Shown here piece by piece: positions 35,166 to 45,685 of a stretch of 64,000 nt of DNA. Positions within the stretch are counted from its first letter, which is position 1; every line of letters begins with the position of its first letter. Made by a program: the position numbers and the translations under genes. Source of the stretch: Flectonema sp. DT1601 (taxonomy: Eukaryota > Euglenozoa > Diplonemea > Diplonemida > Diplonemidae); NCBI GenBank assembly GCA_964019425.1, contig OZ025795.1:1058001-1122000 (forward strand). Reading direction: 5' to 3'. The notes under the pieces were generated by a model. The model worked only from the letters and a program-made list of their open reading frames with translations. It ran no database searches and had not been told where the DNA came from.

Positions 35166-35516
35166 TGCCCTATTCCCGACGTAAACTTTCTTTTTATTTT
35201 TTTTTTTTTTTTAACAGGCCCAAAGGGCGACAATGATGGTTGCTGACCAAGGAATAATATTCAAATGAATTTTCGTTTCAAAGAAACGAACAGAATTAAG
35301 AGAGAGGTAGAGAAAAAAAAAAAAAAAAAAAAAAAGAAAGAATAGAAAAAAAATATGAAGAGGAAATAATCAAACATGAAAAAAAAAAAAAAAAATAAAA
35401 TATAAATAAAAAACGTTGTATGAAAAAGGAAAAAAAGAAAAAAAAAAGACCAGAAAAGGAAAGAGAAAATGAAAAGGTATAATATTATTGTGGGGATATG
35501 AGGATAGCAGGGAGAT

Positions 35517-35554
<38 letters not shown>

Positions 35555-35564
35555 TTATTATTTA

Positions 35565-35807
35565 AAAAAAGGAAACAATCAGTTTAGCGTCTCGATCAGG
35601 ACGGAAAATAGAAATTAATCGACATAGTCGATCGATAGAAAAAAAACAATGATAACATTGTTTATTCCTTTTTTTTTTTTTTTTTTTTATTCTTTTTATT
35701 TATTTTTAAAGAAAAAACAATCAGTTTAGCGTCCTGACCAGGACGGAAAATTGAAAGTGATCCACATAGTCGATCGATAGAAAAAAGACAATGATAACAT
35801 TGTTTAT

Positions 35808-35840
<33 letters not shown>

Positions 35841-36232
35841 CTTTTAATTATTTTAAAGAAAAAACAATCAGTTTAGCGTCTTGACCAGGACGGAAAATAG
35901 AAAGTGATCGACATAGTCGATCGATAAAAAACAATGATAACATTGTTTATTCCTTTTTTTTTTCTTTTTTTTTTATTCTTTTTATTTATTTTTAAAGAAA
36001 AAACAATCAGTTTAGCGTCCTGACCAGGACGGAAAATAGAAAGTAATCGACATAGTCGATCGATAAAAAAAAAACAATGATAACATTGTTTATTCCTTTT
36101 TTTTTTCTTTTTTTTTATTCTTTTTATTTATTTTTAAAGAAAAAACAATCAGTTTAGCGTCCTGACCAGGACGGAAAATTGAAAGTGATCGACATAGTCG
36201 ATCGATAAAAAAACAATGATAACATTGTTTAT

Positions 36233-36263
<31 letters not shown>

Positions 36264-37036
36264 CCTTTTAATTATTTTTTAAAGAAAAAACAATCAGTTT
36301 AGCGTCTTGACCAGGACGGAAAATAGAAAGTGATCGACATAGTCGATCGATAAAAAACAATGATAACATTGTTTATTCTTTTTTTTTTTTTTTTTTTTTT
36401 TAATCCTTTTTATTATTTTAAAGAAAAAACAATCAGTTTAGCGTCTTGACCAGGACGGAAAATAGAAAGTGATCGACATAGTCGATCGATAAAAAAACAA
36501 TGATAACATTGTTTATTCTTTTTTTTTTTTTTTTTTTAAATTCTTTTTATTTATTTTTAAAGAAAAAAAACGGAAAATAAAAATTAGTCGACAAAGTCGA
36601 ACGATAAAAAAAAACAATGATAACATTGTTTATTCTTTTTTTTTTTGTTTTTTTTTATATTCTTTTTTATTAATTTTGAAAAAAAAACAATCAGTTTAGC
36701 GTCTTGACCAGGACGGAAAATAGAAAGTAATCGACATAGTCGATCGATAAAAAAAACAATGATAACATTGTTTACTCTTTTTTTTTTTTTTTTTTAAATT
36801 CTTTTTATTTTAAAAAGAAAAAAAACGGAAAATAGAAATTAGTCAACAAAGTCGAACGATAAAAAAAAAAACAATGATAACATTGTTTATTCTTTTTTTT
36901 TTATTTTTTTTTTTATATTCTTTTTTATTAATTTTGAAAAAAAAAACAATCAGTTTAGCGTCTTGACCAGGACGGAAAATAGAAAGTGATCGACATAGTC
37001 GATCGATAAAAAAAAAACAATGATAACATTGTTTAT

Positions 37037-37073
<37 letters not shown>

Positions 37074-38115
37074 CTTTTTTTTTTTTTAAAGAAAAAACAA
37101 TCAGTTTAGCGTCTTGACCAGGACGGAAAATAGAAAGTAATCGACATAGTCGATCGATAAAAAAAACAATGATAACATTGTTTATTCTTTTTTTTTTTTT
37201 TTTTAAATCTTTTTATTTATTTTTTAAAAAGAAAAAAAAAAAACGGAAAATAGAAATTAGTCAACAACGTCGAACGATAAAAAAAAAAACAATGATAACA
37301 TTGTTTATTCTTTTTTTTTTTATTTTTTTTTGTATTCTTTTTTATTAATTTTGAAAAAAAAACAATCAGTTTTGCGTCTTGACCAGGACGGAAAATAGAA
37401 AGTGATCGACATAGTCGATCGATAAAAAAACAATGATAACATTGTTTATTCTTTTTTTTTTTTTTTTTTTTTTTAAATCCTTTTTATTATTTTTAAAGAA
37501 AAAACAATCAGTTTAGCGTCTTGACCAGGACGAAAAATAGAAAGTGATCGACATAGTCGATCGATAAAAAAACAATGATAACATTGTTTATTCTTTTTTT
37601 TTTTTTTCTTCTTTTTTTTAAATCCTTCTTTTTATTTTTTAAAGAAAAAACAATCAGTTTAGCGTCTTGACCAGGACGGAAAATAGAAAGTAATCGACAT
37701 AGTCGATCGATAAAATAAAAACAATGATAACATTGTTTATTCCTTTTTTTTTTTTTTTTATTCTTTTTATTTATTTTTAAAGAAAAAAACGGAAAATAGA
37801 AAGTAATCGACATAGTCGATCGATAAAAAAACAATGATAACATTGTTTATTCTTTTTTTTTTTTTTTTTTTTTTAAATTCTTTTTATTTATTTTTTAAGA
37901 AAAAAACGGAGAATAGAAATTAGTCGACAAAGTCGAACGATAAAAAAACAATGATAACATTGTTTATTCTTTTTTTTATTTTTTTTTTTATATTCTTTTT
38001 TATTAATTTTGAAAAAAAAAAAAAAACAATCAGTTTAGCGTCTTGACCAGGACGGAAAATAGAAAGTAATCGACATAGTCGATCGATAAAAATACAATGA
38101 TAACATTGTTTAATC
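35565..38115 (-). repeat. D hairpin array in LINE 3' UTR, ~19 units
   Basis: About 19 units in minus sense, each with AACAATG/CATTGTT. Most have the TCGAC..GTCGA and GTCC..GGAC stems (D1). Some are D2 units lacking the last stem. Separated by T-tracts up to about 30 bases. Confidence 0.9.
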
Positions 38116-38360
38116 TTTTATAATTTTTTATTTTTTTTTTTGTTTTAAAAAAAAAAAAAAAAAAAACAAGCGGAATTGATCATAATGGGTGGTAGGGGTT
38201 GTTATAACTTCGTTTGAAAATTCTTCTTTTTTGATTTCTTTTTTTTTTTCTTTTTACAGGAGTTAAGATCACTTTCAGGAGACAACACATTAACAAGAGC
38301 AGCAAGCAGAGTTGACACTATCAATTCAAATTTGAAATACCGGGAATTAATTTACAAGGA

Positions 38361-38456
38361 GGTATCTCAAGTGACTTGGTATCTCTAGCGTGTCGGTATC
38401 TCTGGAGTGCTGGTATCTCGTATGTGCGTTGGTATCTCATGAGTGATGGTATCTCT
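38361..38456 (-). repeat. GGTATCTC minisatellite, 6 copies
   Basis: Six exact GGTATCTC copies with 9-11 nt spacers that differ from each other. Confidence 0.85.
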
Positions 38457-38779
38457 TGTGCATTAGAGAAACGAAAAAGAATGTCATGACCATGACGGAA
38501 GAATTGAGGAATTGAGTTAACATGTTCAATTTAACTTATTTAAACTTTTTTTTTTTTTTTAACAGACCGTAACTATTTGAAAATAAAATGTAGATGGGAA
38601 ACAGTGAAAAGTAAAATGGATGATAAAATTAAATGAGAAATATGACATAACAGACCAGATAGAGAGTATTAAAAGGAAATTGAAAAGGAAAAGAGAAACT
38701 AGGTTAACACTTATTTAAAATTAAGACCGGTTAGTCAGTTTAAGGTCTTGACTAGGACCAACAAAAAAGAAAGAAAAAA

Positions 38780-39610
38780 AAATTTAACGATCAAGCTGAG
38801 CTGATCTTGTTTTTATTACAAATAGGGGAGCGGGAGGGATGGAAGGAATAGAGGAAAAAAAAAAGAAAAGGTTGATCAATTGGATCTGATCGTCGAGAAG
38901 AGGAAATTTTTTTAAAGGTTGATCGGTATAGCCGATCGTTGAGAAAAATAAACAGATATAAATACAATCAGTTTAAATTAAAAAAAGAAAAAAAGATTAA
39001 CGATCAAGCTGAGCTGATCTTGTTTTTATTACAAATAGGGGAGCGGGAGGGATGGAAGGAATAGAGGAAAAAAAAAAGAAAAGGTTGATCAATTGGATCT
39101 GATCGTCGAGAAGAGGAAATTTTTTTAAAGGTTGATCGGTATAGCCGATCGTTGAGAAAAATAAACAGATATAAATACAATCAGTTTAAATTAAAAAAAG
39201 AAAAAAAGATTAACGATCAAGCTGAGCTGATCTTGTTTTTATTACAAATAGGGGAGCGGGAGGGATGGAAGGAATAGAGGAAAAAAAAAGAAAAGGTTGA
39301 TCAATTGGATCTGATCGTCGAGAAGAAGAAATTATTTTAAAGGTTGATCGGTATAGCCGATCGTCGAGAAAAATAAACAGATATAAATACAATCAGTTTA
39401 AATTAAAAAAAGAAAAAAAGATTAACGATCAAGCTGAGCTGATCTTGTTTTTATTTAAAATTAGGGGAGCGGGAGGGATGGAAGGAATAAAGGAAAAAAA
39501 AAAAAAAAAAAGGTCGATCAATTGGATCTGATCGTCGAGAAGAAGAAAACAATTATTTATAAAAAAAAAATGGTCGGTATAGCCGATCGTTGAGAAAAGA
39601 ACAGATATAA
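38780..39610 (-). repeat. 213-bp tandem repeat, 4 copies
   Basis: Copies begin near 38786, 38999, 39212 and 39424. Each has CGATCAAGCTGAGCTGATC, GGGGAGCGGGAGGGATGG and a GATCGGTATAGCCGATC hairpin. The last is more diverged. The matching array in the second UTR copy has three copies. Confidence 0.9.
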
Positions 39611-40117
39611 ATACAATCGGTTTTGGTGATCGACGAGTGGAGCGATCACTTGACAAGAAGGAAAAAGAAAGGACCGATTAATTGGGGCTTTGATTGTATT
39701 CCCAAGGCATGTTTTTTTTTTTTTTTTTTTTATTATTCATTTACATTATTATTTTTTTTTTTTTTTTTTAAATTAATAATCACATTTTGTTCAAAAATAT
39801 TTCATATTAGAGTAAAAGAAAAAGAAAAAAAGAAATAAGAGAAAAAAAAAAAAAAAAAAAACCATTGCTGGCCCCCTCACCACTCATAGAGGATGAGGAG
39901 GCCAGTAAGGCGTCACTCAAATCTATGCCAAGCCTTGGGAACTTGGATTGGGGTTTAGACCATTTATAATTAACAATTAACAATTAACCTGATTAACGTT
40001 ATGATCTGACGGACATAAACATATCGATAAAATAATACAAACAAAAACGAACAATAAATAATAAATAAGCTAAAAAACTAACTAAACAAAGTGATGTGAA
40101 AGTAAGGAAAAAGAGAA

Positions 40118-43100
40118 TTACAAGGGGGTGGAGTCACCGTGAACGTCATCAGCAGAACATCTCCTTCGATTGTAACGATATCTTGATGGAGGGGTTCGTT
40201 TTTTCAGAGTTGAACGCTCAGACTTTCTCGGCGGAGTTTCATTTTCCTCATGTTCTTCTGTGTCTGGCGGACTCAAACCTTCTGCCCATGAAGCTAATTG
40301 GAACTTCAGGGCCGCAATTTGAGACCGTGCCAAGGCGAGTTGAGCATTTAAATCGCTCGCCAGTCCCGTTAACATCATGGATTGCTCAAGCTGCTCTGCG
40401 TGAGTTGTACACCGTTGGTGATTCAGCTCCGAGAGGCGAAGTTGGGCATCCAGAAGTTGTTCTGAGAGCTCTGCCGCTTTCTCGTTTGTTTCGAGAGAGT
40501 CATCTACTGCTCGACAGTAGTTCTCGAGTAAGTCAATCCTACCCTCGGACCATTGTCTCGCAATAGGTGTATTCTCTTTAACGGAGATAACGTGACTCTC
40601 TTGTCGTAAAATCTTGGTCGGCGTGCGGTCGAGAGCTTCACTCTGCGGCATTGTCGGAGGAATTGAGGCTAGAGGACAAAGAGGGGTGATATAATTAAGG
40701 GTAGGGATAAGGGGTTTAATAAGAGGAGTAAAAAGACTACTCGTAGTTGTAAAGAGCGAGAGGTAGTTCTTTGCTATCTTCATCATAGCAACAGATTCAT
40801 ACAGAACGGGGGTTCGGGGGGAAACTTGTTGACTAAAGTGGGTCATACGGGGACGCGCGGCACGCAAACTCTCGACCTCCTGTTGAGTATAGAAAAGTCT
40901 TATTTTACTTTCTCTTTCCTCATTACATTTGGTCTCCAATTCGTTCGACAGAAGAACAAACCTTTGATGGTAATTAAAGAGCGCCATTTCCGATAGGTCT
41001 GCTCTCTGAGTCAGATTTGCGAGCTCACGTTTCCTGTAATCTTCCACTAAGTCATATTGTCGAACTAGTGCAGAAAGAGAAGTCTTCGATTCATCGCGTT
41101 CTGCTGTTAACCGTTGAATTACTCCTTCCAGAAGTTCATATTCTTTTCTATCTTTTTCAATAATTAAAACAGGGGGCGCAGGAGGAAGTGAGGATGGATC
41201 CTGGTTGGTAGCTTTGATCTCAACAGGTAATCCATTTAGTAACTGCTTGTCTTTCTCGAGGGAGGCTGACATCGCATTAAAGTAAAATAAAAATAGAACA
41301 TAAAAAATTCGTTCTTTCATTTGCTCTAATTCGTTTTCTAAAATCTGGCATTTCAAGGAAAGTTTCAGCCTTAATTTTCCTTCTTTTTTTTTGTACAAGG
41401 GGGTTTGAGAACCCATGTCAGATTGAGTTCTTATCACTATAGCGAAATCAGCAGGAAGTGTTTGCGATCCCGTTGACATGAGTTCAGGTGGGGGAGTCTG
41501 GAAAGAGATGGAAGAAATAGAAGAGAATGACAAGGAGAGTCCAGTGAGCTCATCCTCATCTAACAAAACAGAAGGGGCCGGGGAGGAAGAACCATTGGCA
41601 ATAAGTAGAATAGAAAGAGCCGATGCGTAACAAGTTTGCCAGATAAAACATTTCTCAAGCCACGATCTTTCAATGGTGAGCTTTTCGATCGTTTTCAGTT
41701 TTGTTACTTTGTGGATTTTGACTTCTTCCACAGGGAAGATTTCTTTACCATCTTTTATAAAACTTGCAGTGGCAGGTTCTTCTTTAATGCTGCGCATTAG
41801 TGGTCTTGAATGCCACGTGGGGAGGTTCCTCGTCTGGAACAGAACATATGAGCACTGTCTGGCGATTCTGGTGCATTCACAAAATAAAGCTTTTGTTGGT
41901 GCTAAAGGTGAACCGATGTGACGTGTCCAGATGTTCAGCTGGTCCATGCAGATGTTTCCTCGTACGCCAACTTCAATAGTAAAAATGTTACAGTCGAAGC
42001 CATTAGCGATGATCGAGTCTCTTAGCTTTAGGTATTTCTTTTCCTTTAAGACATGAGAGGTTTCGAAACGATCTTCATTTGGACACGTCAGCTCCAGAAT
42101 CAGTGCTCTTTTCGCAAAAAAAGAATAAATAAAAATGTCTGGTCTTAGAGAGGACGAGACATGGCACACTTCAAGAGGAACAATTAGGCGGTTATCACCG
42201 ACATCGTCGAGGATGACCCAATCATTCGCTAGTGAAAGTTCGCCTGTCTCTTTAGAAATTCTTTCTAGGGGTTTATTTTCCCCTGTTTTTAAAAAAGTTT
42301 GAGAGGGAGGCGGGAGGTTTTCTTTTCTTTTGTTGGCTTTTATTATCAACTCTTCCAAGAAGATAACAATGCGTTTTAGAACGCTGTCGTGACGCCACGT
42401 GAACCTCCCTTGTGTTAAAGAGACAGGACAGCCTGTTAAGACATGCCTGAGGGTAGGATTCACTTTGCCACACAAAACACAATTTTGGTCCACATTGGTG
42501 ATGTTCCACCTCTTTAAATTATCTTGTGAGGGGAGGGTGTTTGTAACCGCTTTCAGTTGAAATGAGATATAGGCAGGATTTCCCTCCCTAAGTACCTTAT
42601 TCCAGGTGAAATCGTTTATCATACATTTAGACCACTCCTTCCACTGACCTTGGACTTGTAATTTATTCAAAGAGTTCAGTAGTTCATCTGTGGCTTCCAC
42701 TTCAAAACGCTTAAGGAGATCGGGGCGAGTAGTACGTAGATCGCGCAATCGGTGACCAAGACCAGCTGATTGCTTCGCAAGAGAACGGTAAGAAAAAAAC
42801 TTAATAAGGCGCTCCCACTCAGCAGAAGCTGAAAACTTTTTCGACCAGTTGGACGATTTCTCCATAATAACATTGTAGACACCGTGCATGTCAGAGTCCT
42901 GTGAGGATCTGAGGATGTCTAGTTTAATTGATTGCGCTTGTTTATATAGCGTCTCAACTCTTTTGTGTCTGAGACCAACAGTGTTCTTTGAACCGGTAAA
43001 AAGGATGACTGTGTTCGCAGAGCGGACAAATCCCCACCATTTCTTCAAAAAAGGTTTAATAATTTTGTCCATTTTTTTGGCAAAAGGGAGAGATAAGTCA

Positions 43101-45244
43101 TGGATCATTAAACTCCATGTTAACCTTGACAATAACAAGTGTTGGACAGACCAAGCCTTCTGAGACCCATATAGTGGCATGGCGTCGACTTTTTTTAAAA
43201 AATTCCTGGTAAAAGTGGTCAGGCGCTCTCGCAATTTCTGTTCTTTGGCGTTCGGCTCAAACCAACGCCCGAGGTATTTGAACTCTCCAGCTTCCTGGAG
43301 ATTCGTAATCGGAACATTGTTAATCTTCAGGTCCGGGTTAGCTGGTTTCCCTTGTACAAAGCTGTGGGCAATGCATTTCTGGGGTTTCGCTTTCATACCA
43401 CGAGACCAGGAAAGAAACTGTTCGAGCGACTTGATTAGCAATTTTGCCCCCGCCTTTGATGACGTGGTAAGTTGTAAATCATCAGCAAAAGCTGCAACTA
43501 ATAGTTGGAGGGATTTATTGTTAAACTCGTAGGCTTCCTGTTGATGAACTGCTAAGGAAAAGAGCAGTAGTTGGAATACCAAATTAAAAAGGGTTGGGGA
43601 GGAAACGCAGCCTTGAAAGACACCAACTTCAAAAGGGATAGTGGGCGTCAGGCCTTCTCCAACTCTGATTTGGACGCGCATGGAGGAATAATACCTTTTA
43701 TAGAAACCGATTATTCTTTCGTGAATTCCGAAATATTTTAAAGCAAAGAAAATTAATTGATGTTTGACTGAGCCGAAAGCATCTGCCAAATCCACCCAGA
43801 CAATTGTTAGGTTTTTCCGGAGAGCTTTCACTTCTTTAAAAATCTCTGAGGTGATCGTGGCATGTTCGATACATCCAGAGACACCTTTCCTAAAGCCTTT
43901 TTGAAAATTAAATTTAGAAAGAGTGTGGTTTGCGACGGCTTCCTGAATAACCGTATTAAAAATTTTCCCGTCGCAGTTGCCCACAGCTATCGGTCTCGTT
44001 TTCGAGATGTCTTTCCCATCGGAGTTGGGCTTTGGGAGCATTGTTACAAATGCTAAGCCCCAACTATCCGGATAGGCCTTGAGTTCGAAAATTCTCTTTA
44101 ATACCTTGTAAAGTGCTTCCATAAAAGTTGGGACCTTTTTCCATACAACATAAGGTATGCAATTGGGACCAGGGGCACATTTGTTTTTTTTCTTTGATAA
44201 GAGAATACCAAACTGTTCGAAGCTCGGGAACTGGATATCATCCATTGTCTTGTAGTCAGACTTAGGTAAAAAAGAGGGATGGGTGAAATCAGTTTTTTTT
44301 TTTTCATTGTCACAATAGTTGTTTTTAAAATGTTCAATTATTTTTTCCTCTGGAATATCAAGGGAGGGGGGTTGAGGATCTTCTTTTTGGAGTTCTTCTT
44401 TTATGGCAGTAAACGGATTTTGACGAAATTTATCTTGTAATTTTTTGAATAAATTTTTCTTTTCTAAATTCCGATACATTCGGAAAATCCTTTTCATTCT
44501 CGTTCTTGCCTCTTTCCATTTGACAGCGTTCTCTATAGAAGGCCCAGATTTGCGGAGCTCCTGTCTTAGCTGTTTCATTTCCAGACGACATTCAAGTTTT
44601 TCTTGGTCGAGGATGACCTCTTCCCTTGATTTCTGTTTGCGGGGTAAATTCCGCTTTGTTTCTTCAAAGAAACCGCTACATATTTGATAAACCGTTTTGA
44701 GTAGTTTATCAAGTTGGTCGGCAGGTTTTGAAGAATTTTCTGTTTCGACGGTGAAAGTTTGAAGTTTTTCTGCAGCAGAAACGTCGATGTCCTTCCATTC
44801 AGTTCCAAAAGATCGGAATTTGAGACGAGACGGGTGTAACGGGGTAAAAGTGGGTGTTGTAGAGTTATAAGGAACGAAAGCTGTTTGTGAAGTTTTAAAA
44901 TCTACAGATTCTCCTACAAAGGGAGGTTCCAGGTCTGAATTATTCCCTGTGAGGGGAGACAGAGGTGTACCTTTACATGTACCGTTAACACAGTGTTTCG
45001 CTCTCGTAGCGATACTTTTGAAAAGCTTACCACATTCTGGACAAGGTAAGTGGTAACAATCTTTAACTTGGGAGTGGGTAGATGGGGGAAAACGTGACTT
45101 ATAGTCCTTAAATTCCTTACTAAACTTACAGTTACGTCTAAAATGCGCAACTGGACCTTTGAGGTATGTCTCAAAACATAAAGGACATTTGGCTACTAAA
45201 GTTTTATCCCCATCCAGAGCCGATCTCGAAATAGCCTCTTGCAA
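40118..45244 (-). CDS. RLE-type LINE polyprotein (zinc fingers, RT, RLE, coiled-coil tail)
   Basis: 1708 residues. Two N-terminal fingers: C20-X2-C23-X10-H34-X4-C39 and C68-X2-C71-X12-H84-X5-C90. Reverse transcriptase about 340-665: LPKP-TRPIA near 403-420, motif A VDLADAF (D485), motif B FQGCVSSP (543-550), motif C FADD (586-589), motif E KYLG (656-659). CCHC knuckle C922-X2-C925-X8-H934-X4-C939, then an RLE core RPD (1034-1036), ELTCPNED (E1051) and KEKKYLK. This order is that of early-branching R2-like LINEs, which nick a target and copy their RNA onto it; the exact clade is unclear. After the RLE come about 560 extra residues with coiled-coil stretches (about 1290-1335, 1362-1465, 1565-1655) and a basic end. 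All visible catalytic residues are present. The frame begins at TTG in this call: no ATG lies between the in-frame stop at 45395-45397 and Met223, which follows the zinc fingers. Confidence 0.93.
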   Translation of the reverse strand: MQEAISRSALDGDKTLVAKCPLCFETYLKGPVAHFRRNCKFSKEFKDYKSRFPPSTHSQVKDCYHLPCPECGKLFKSIATRAKHCVNGTCKGTPLSPLTGNNSDLEPPFVGESVDFKTSQTAFVPYNSTTPTFTPLHPSRLKFRSFGTEWKDIDVSAAEKLQTFTVETENSSKPADQLDKLLKTVYQICSGFFEETKRNLPRKQKSREEVILDQEKLECRLEMKQLRQELRKSGPSIENAVKWKEARTRMKRIFRMYRNLEKKNLFKKLQDKFRQNPFTAIKEELQKEDPQPPSLDIPEEKIIEHFKNNYCDNEKKKTDFTHPSFLPKSDYKTMDDIQFPSFEQFGILLSKKKNKCAPGPNCIPYVVWKKVPTFMEALYKVLKRIFELKAYPDSWGLAFVTMLPKPNSDGKDISKTRPIAVGNCDGKIFNTVIQEAVANHTLSKFNFQKGFRKGVSGCIEHATITSEIFKEVKALRKNLTIVWVDLADAFGSVKHQLIFFALKYFGIHERIIGFYKRYYSSMRVQIRVGEGLTPTIPFEVGVFQGCVSSPTLFNLVFQLLLFSLAVHQQEAYEFNNKSLQLLVAAFADDLQLTTSSKAGAKLLIKSLEQFLSWSRGMKAKPQKCIAHSFVQGKPANPDLKINNVPITNLQEAGEFKYLGRWFEPNAKEQKLRERLTTFTRNFLKKVDAMPLYGSQKAWSVQHLLLSRLTWSLMIHDLSLPFAKKMDKIIKPFLKKWWGFVRSANTVILFTGSKNTVGLRHKRVETLYKQAQSIKLDILRSSQDSDMHGVYNVIMEKSSNWSKKFSASAEWERLIKFFSYRSLAKQSAGLGHRLRDLRTTRPDLLKRFEVEATDELLNSLNKLQVQGQWKEWSKCMINDFTWNKVLREGNPAYISFQLKAVTNTLPSQDNLKRWNITNVDQNCVLCGKVNPTLRHVLTGCPVSLTQGRFTWRHDSVLKRIVIFLEELIIKANKRKENLPPPSQTFLKTGENKPLERISKETGELSLANDWVILDDVGDNRLIVPLEVCHVSSSLRPDIFIYSFFAKRALILELTCPNEDRFETSHVLKEKKYLKLRDSIIANGFDCNIFTIEVGVRGNICMDQLNIWTRHIGSPLAPTKALFCECTRIARQCSYVLFQTRNLPTWHSRPLMRSIKEEPATASFIKDGKEIFPVEEVKIHKVTKLKTIEKLTIERSWLEKCFIWQTCYASALSILLIANGSSSPAPSVLLDEDELTGLSLSFSSISSISFQTPPPELMSTGSQTLPADFAIVIRTQSDMGSQTPLYKKKEGKLRLKLSLKCQILENELEQMKERIFYVLFLFYFNAMSASLEKDKQLLNGLPVEIKATNQDPSSLPPAPPVLIIEKDRKEYELLEGVIQRLTAERDESKTSLSALVRQYDLVEDYRKRELANLTQRADLSEMALFNYHQRFVLLSNELETKCNEERESKIRLFYTQQEVESLRAARPRMTHFSQQVSPRTPVLYESVAMMKIAKNYLSLFTTTSSLFTPLIKPLIPTLNYITPLCPLASIPPTMPQSEALDRTPTKILRQESHVISVKENTPIARQWSEGRIDLLENYCRAVDDSLETNEKAAELSEQLLDAQLRLSELNHQRCTTHAEQLEQSMMLTGLASDLNAQLALARSQIAALKFQLASWAEGLSPPDTEEHEENETPPRKSERSTLKKRTPPSRYRYNRRRCSADDVHGDSTPL

Positions 45245-45685
45245 AGCCTCGGGGGCTGGGTTGGCTGAGAGATGGTTGCCAGTATCTTTATGACACCGCC
45301 GGCCCGGTGTTTCTTTTTTTTTTTGTTGTGAAGTAGCAATAATAAAAAAAAAAAAAAATAGAAAAGAGAATGGCTCAGAAACAATATCGATGAGTTAAGA
45401 TCTTTTTTTTTAAACTATTCCTTTTTTTTTAATTTCGGGCAGCTAACCCTAGAGTTTTTTTTGGTAAATACTGTTTAAAGGAAAACGAGCTACGCTCTAA
45501 AACAGAAAAATCGGAGTAACTACTTGTTTATAATATATATTTTGATAAATAATGTGGTTGGCAAATGAATGCCGAAGAGGCAACTTGAGAAAAGCAATTG
45601 GATGAGAAGAAACATTGGGTCTTATAAAGCAAAGTAGATAGAGGGGCCTAAAAAGACCGCAGAGTGGATAGCTCCACAAAAGGCT
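45245..45685 (-). promoter_or_regulatory. LINE 5' region
   Basis: 440 bp between the upstream UTR copy's end and the ORF. The element begins (A)GCCTTTTGTGG in sense. The coding frame stays open from 45394 through a T-tract and A-tract but has no ATG. A GC-rich hairpin, ACACCG-CCGGCC-CGGTGT, lies at 45293-45310, about 50 nt upstream of the TTG. No TATA-like or splice signal stands out enough to call. Confidence 0.55.
45293..45310 (-). promoter_or_regulatory. GC-rich hairpin upstream of the LINE ORF
   Basis: ACACCG pairs with CGGTGT around CCGGCC. It stands out in a region of homopolymer A and T and could affect translation start. Confidence 0.5.

Larger units (their letters stand above)
35121..40110 (-). 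repeat. LINE 3' UTR, 5.0 kb
   Basis: In sense order after the stop codon: a short unique stretch with an imperfect hairpin (39868-39906, CTGGCC..TCA / TGA..GGCCAG), four 213-bp repeats, an 80-bp module shared with A units (38578-38654), six GAGATACC copies, a 2.5-kb D hairpin array, and the C tail. Unusually long for a LINE UTR and almost entirely built of hairpin-forming repeats. Confidence 0.85.

Noticed and set aside
38265-38280. 3' splice site (T-tract then TTTTTACAG) in the LINE UTR
   Set aside because: It lies on the strand opposite to LINE sense, and T-tracts are everywhere here; no matching 5' site or exon was seen.
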